5,961 nt of DNA from JAAFIP01 sp043747295. Lineage in GTDB: Bacteria; Pseudomonadota; Gammaproteobacteria; Burkholderiales; Burkholderiaceae_C. Within the stretch, counting starts at the first letter, position 1, and every line of letters begins with the position of its first letter. The notes under the pieces are model-generated. The model was not told the origin of the DNA. It searched no databases and saw nothing but the letters and a program-made list of their open reading frames with translations. Shown here in pieces: positions 5,262-5,961 of the stretch. A program made the position numbers and the translations under genes. The stretch is taken from positions 1 to 5,961 of the forward strand of contig JAYTPK010000252.1 in NCBI GenBank assembly GCA_043747295.1, read 5' to 3'.

Positions 5262-5961
5262 TTATGGCAACAAATCAGGCCGCAACTGTAGGGTCAGTGC
5301 TTGTCGCTGCTGGTTACGCCAGCGCTCAATATGCGCGTGGTTGCCAGACAGCAACACGGGGGGCACGCTGAGGCCTCGCCACACCTCGGGGCGAGTGTAG
5401 TGGCCGCAGTCCAGCAAGCCACCCACGGCAGGGTTAAAGCTGTCTTGCGCATGGCTGTCAGCATCGCCCAGCACACCGGGCTGCAGGCGGGCCACTGCGT
5501 CTAACAGCGCCAGGGCAGCCACCTCGCCACCCGACAACACAAAATCACCCAAACTAATTTGTTGGGTAACCAGCTGGTCAATAAAGCGCTGGTCTAGGCC
5601 TTCGTAACGGCCACAAATCAAAATAGCACCTTGGCTGTCTGACCAATGCTGCACTTGTGCATGGTTGAGCGTAGCGCCGATGGGCGAGAACAATACTGCC
5701 GGGCACTGCGTGTCCACCGGCTCGGCGCGGTCAGCGCGAATCGCTTCAATACAGCGGGCCAGTGGCTCGGCCATCATCACCATGCCGGGGCCACCGCCAA
5801 AAGGGCGGTCGTCGGTGCGGCGGTAGTTGCCATCAGCATGGTCACGTGGGCTGGTAAAGCGTATGTCCACCAGTTTGCTGCCATCGGATTGCGCCTCAAA
5901 CGCACGGCGATTAATGCCAGTTTGCATGAAGGGTGCAAACAGCTCGGGGAAAATGGTGATG
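5262..5961 (-). CDS. trmD: tRNA (guanine(37)-N1)-methyltransferase TrmD, N-terminus cut by window edge
   Basis: TrmD is an S-adenosylmethionine-dependent SPOUT methyltransferase that makes m1G37 in tRNAs reading CNN codons, preventing +1 frameshifts; it acts in the cytosol as a dimer. 232 residues are visible. The frame runs through the right edge: ITIFPELFAPF precedes the internal Met at 5927, matching the family's conserved start, so only about five residues are missing and 5927 is not the start. Numbering from that internal Met: GGGPGMVMM (44-52), the knot motifs CGRYEGLDQR (105-114) and SLGDFVLSGGE (125-135), PGVLG (150-154), the likely catalytic Asp162 in QDSF, and HYTRPEVWRG (176-185). 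All key residues are present. The upstream partners rimM and rpsP are expected just past the window edge. Its usual next gene, rplS, is displaced by the MipA/OmpV-like gene. Confidence 0.97.
   Translation of the reverse strand, partial: ITIFPELFAPFMQTGINRRAFEAQSDGSKLVDIRFTSPRDHADGNYRRTDDRPFGGGPGMVMMAEPLARCIEAIRADRAEPVDTQCPAVLFSPIGATLNHAQVQHWSDSQGAILICGRYEGLDQRFIDQLVTQQISLGDFVLSGGEVAALALLDAVARLQPGVLGDADSHAQDSFNPAVGGLLDCGHYTRPEVWRGLSVPPVLLSGNHAHIERWRNQQRQALTLQLRPDLLP

Noticed and set aside
1..5961. A defence, toxin-antitoxin, phage or CRISPR system
   Set aside because: All long frames are accounted for by housekeeping or envelope genes; no integrase, transposase, array-like repeats or paired small genes are present.

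Overview
The window looks like a core chromosomal segment of a beta-proteobacterium, most likely Burkholderiales and probably Comamonadaceae. Three things point there: the gene set and order (M48 peptidase, phhB, rsgA, a CobD/CbiB-like membrane protein, a NudL-type Nudix hydrolase, rplS, trmD), the alanine-rich C-terminal tail on L19, and an intergenic repeat built on an AGCTAT/ATAGCT inverted repeat that I recall from Comamonadaceae genomes. This taxonomic call is inference. No phage, transposon, CRISPR array, tRNA or rRNA gene is visible.

Layout. On the + strand, positions 1-1759 hold three tightly coupled genes: the C-terminal part of an M48 (Ste24-like) zinc metallopeptidase, pterin-4a-carbinolamine dehydratase (phhB) and the ribosome-maturation GTPase RsgA. 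Each junction is a 4-base ATGA overlap, so they form one translationally coupled operon. A convergent spacer of about 90 bp follows and is largely filled by a repeat-like element that also supplies the last codons and stop of rsgA. Everything from 1850 to the right edge is on the - strand. Read in the direction of transcription it is trmD (5' end cut by the window edge), a MipA/OmpV-family outer-membrane protein, rplS (L19), a NudL-type Nudix hydrolase and a CobD/CbiB-like membrane protein.

How the genes relate. RsgA (late 30S maturation), L19 (50S, at the subunit interface) and TrmD (m1G37 of tRNA) all belong to translation. The usual proteobacterial order is rpsP-rimM-trmD-rplS. Here an outer-membrane protein gene with a Sec signal peptide sits between trmD and rplS, and rplS has its own good extended -10 promoter (TGCTATAAT) and a clear Rho-independent terminator. 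The ancestral operon therefore appears to be split into separate transcription units. The Nudix and CobD-like genes lie beyond the rplS terminator, 12 bp apart, and I see no convincing promoter for them.

I do not see a clear undescribed system. The best leads are the outer-membrane gene inserted in the trmD-rplS operon, the repeat-derived rsgA 3' end, a sharp base-composition step inside the M48 gene, and the orphan CobD/CbiB-like protein with no cobalamin genes nearby.
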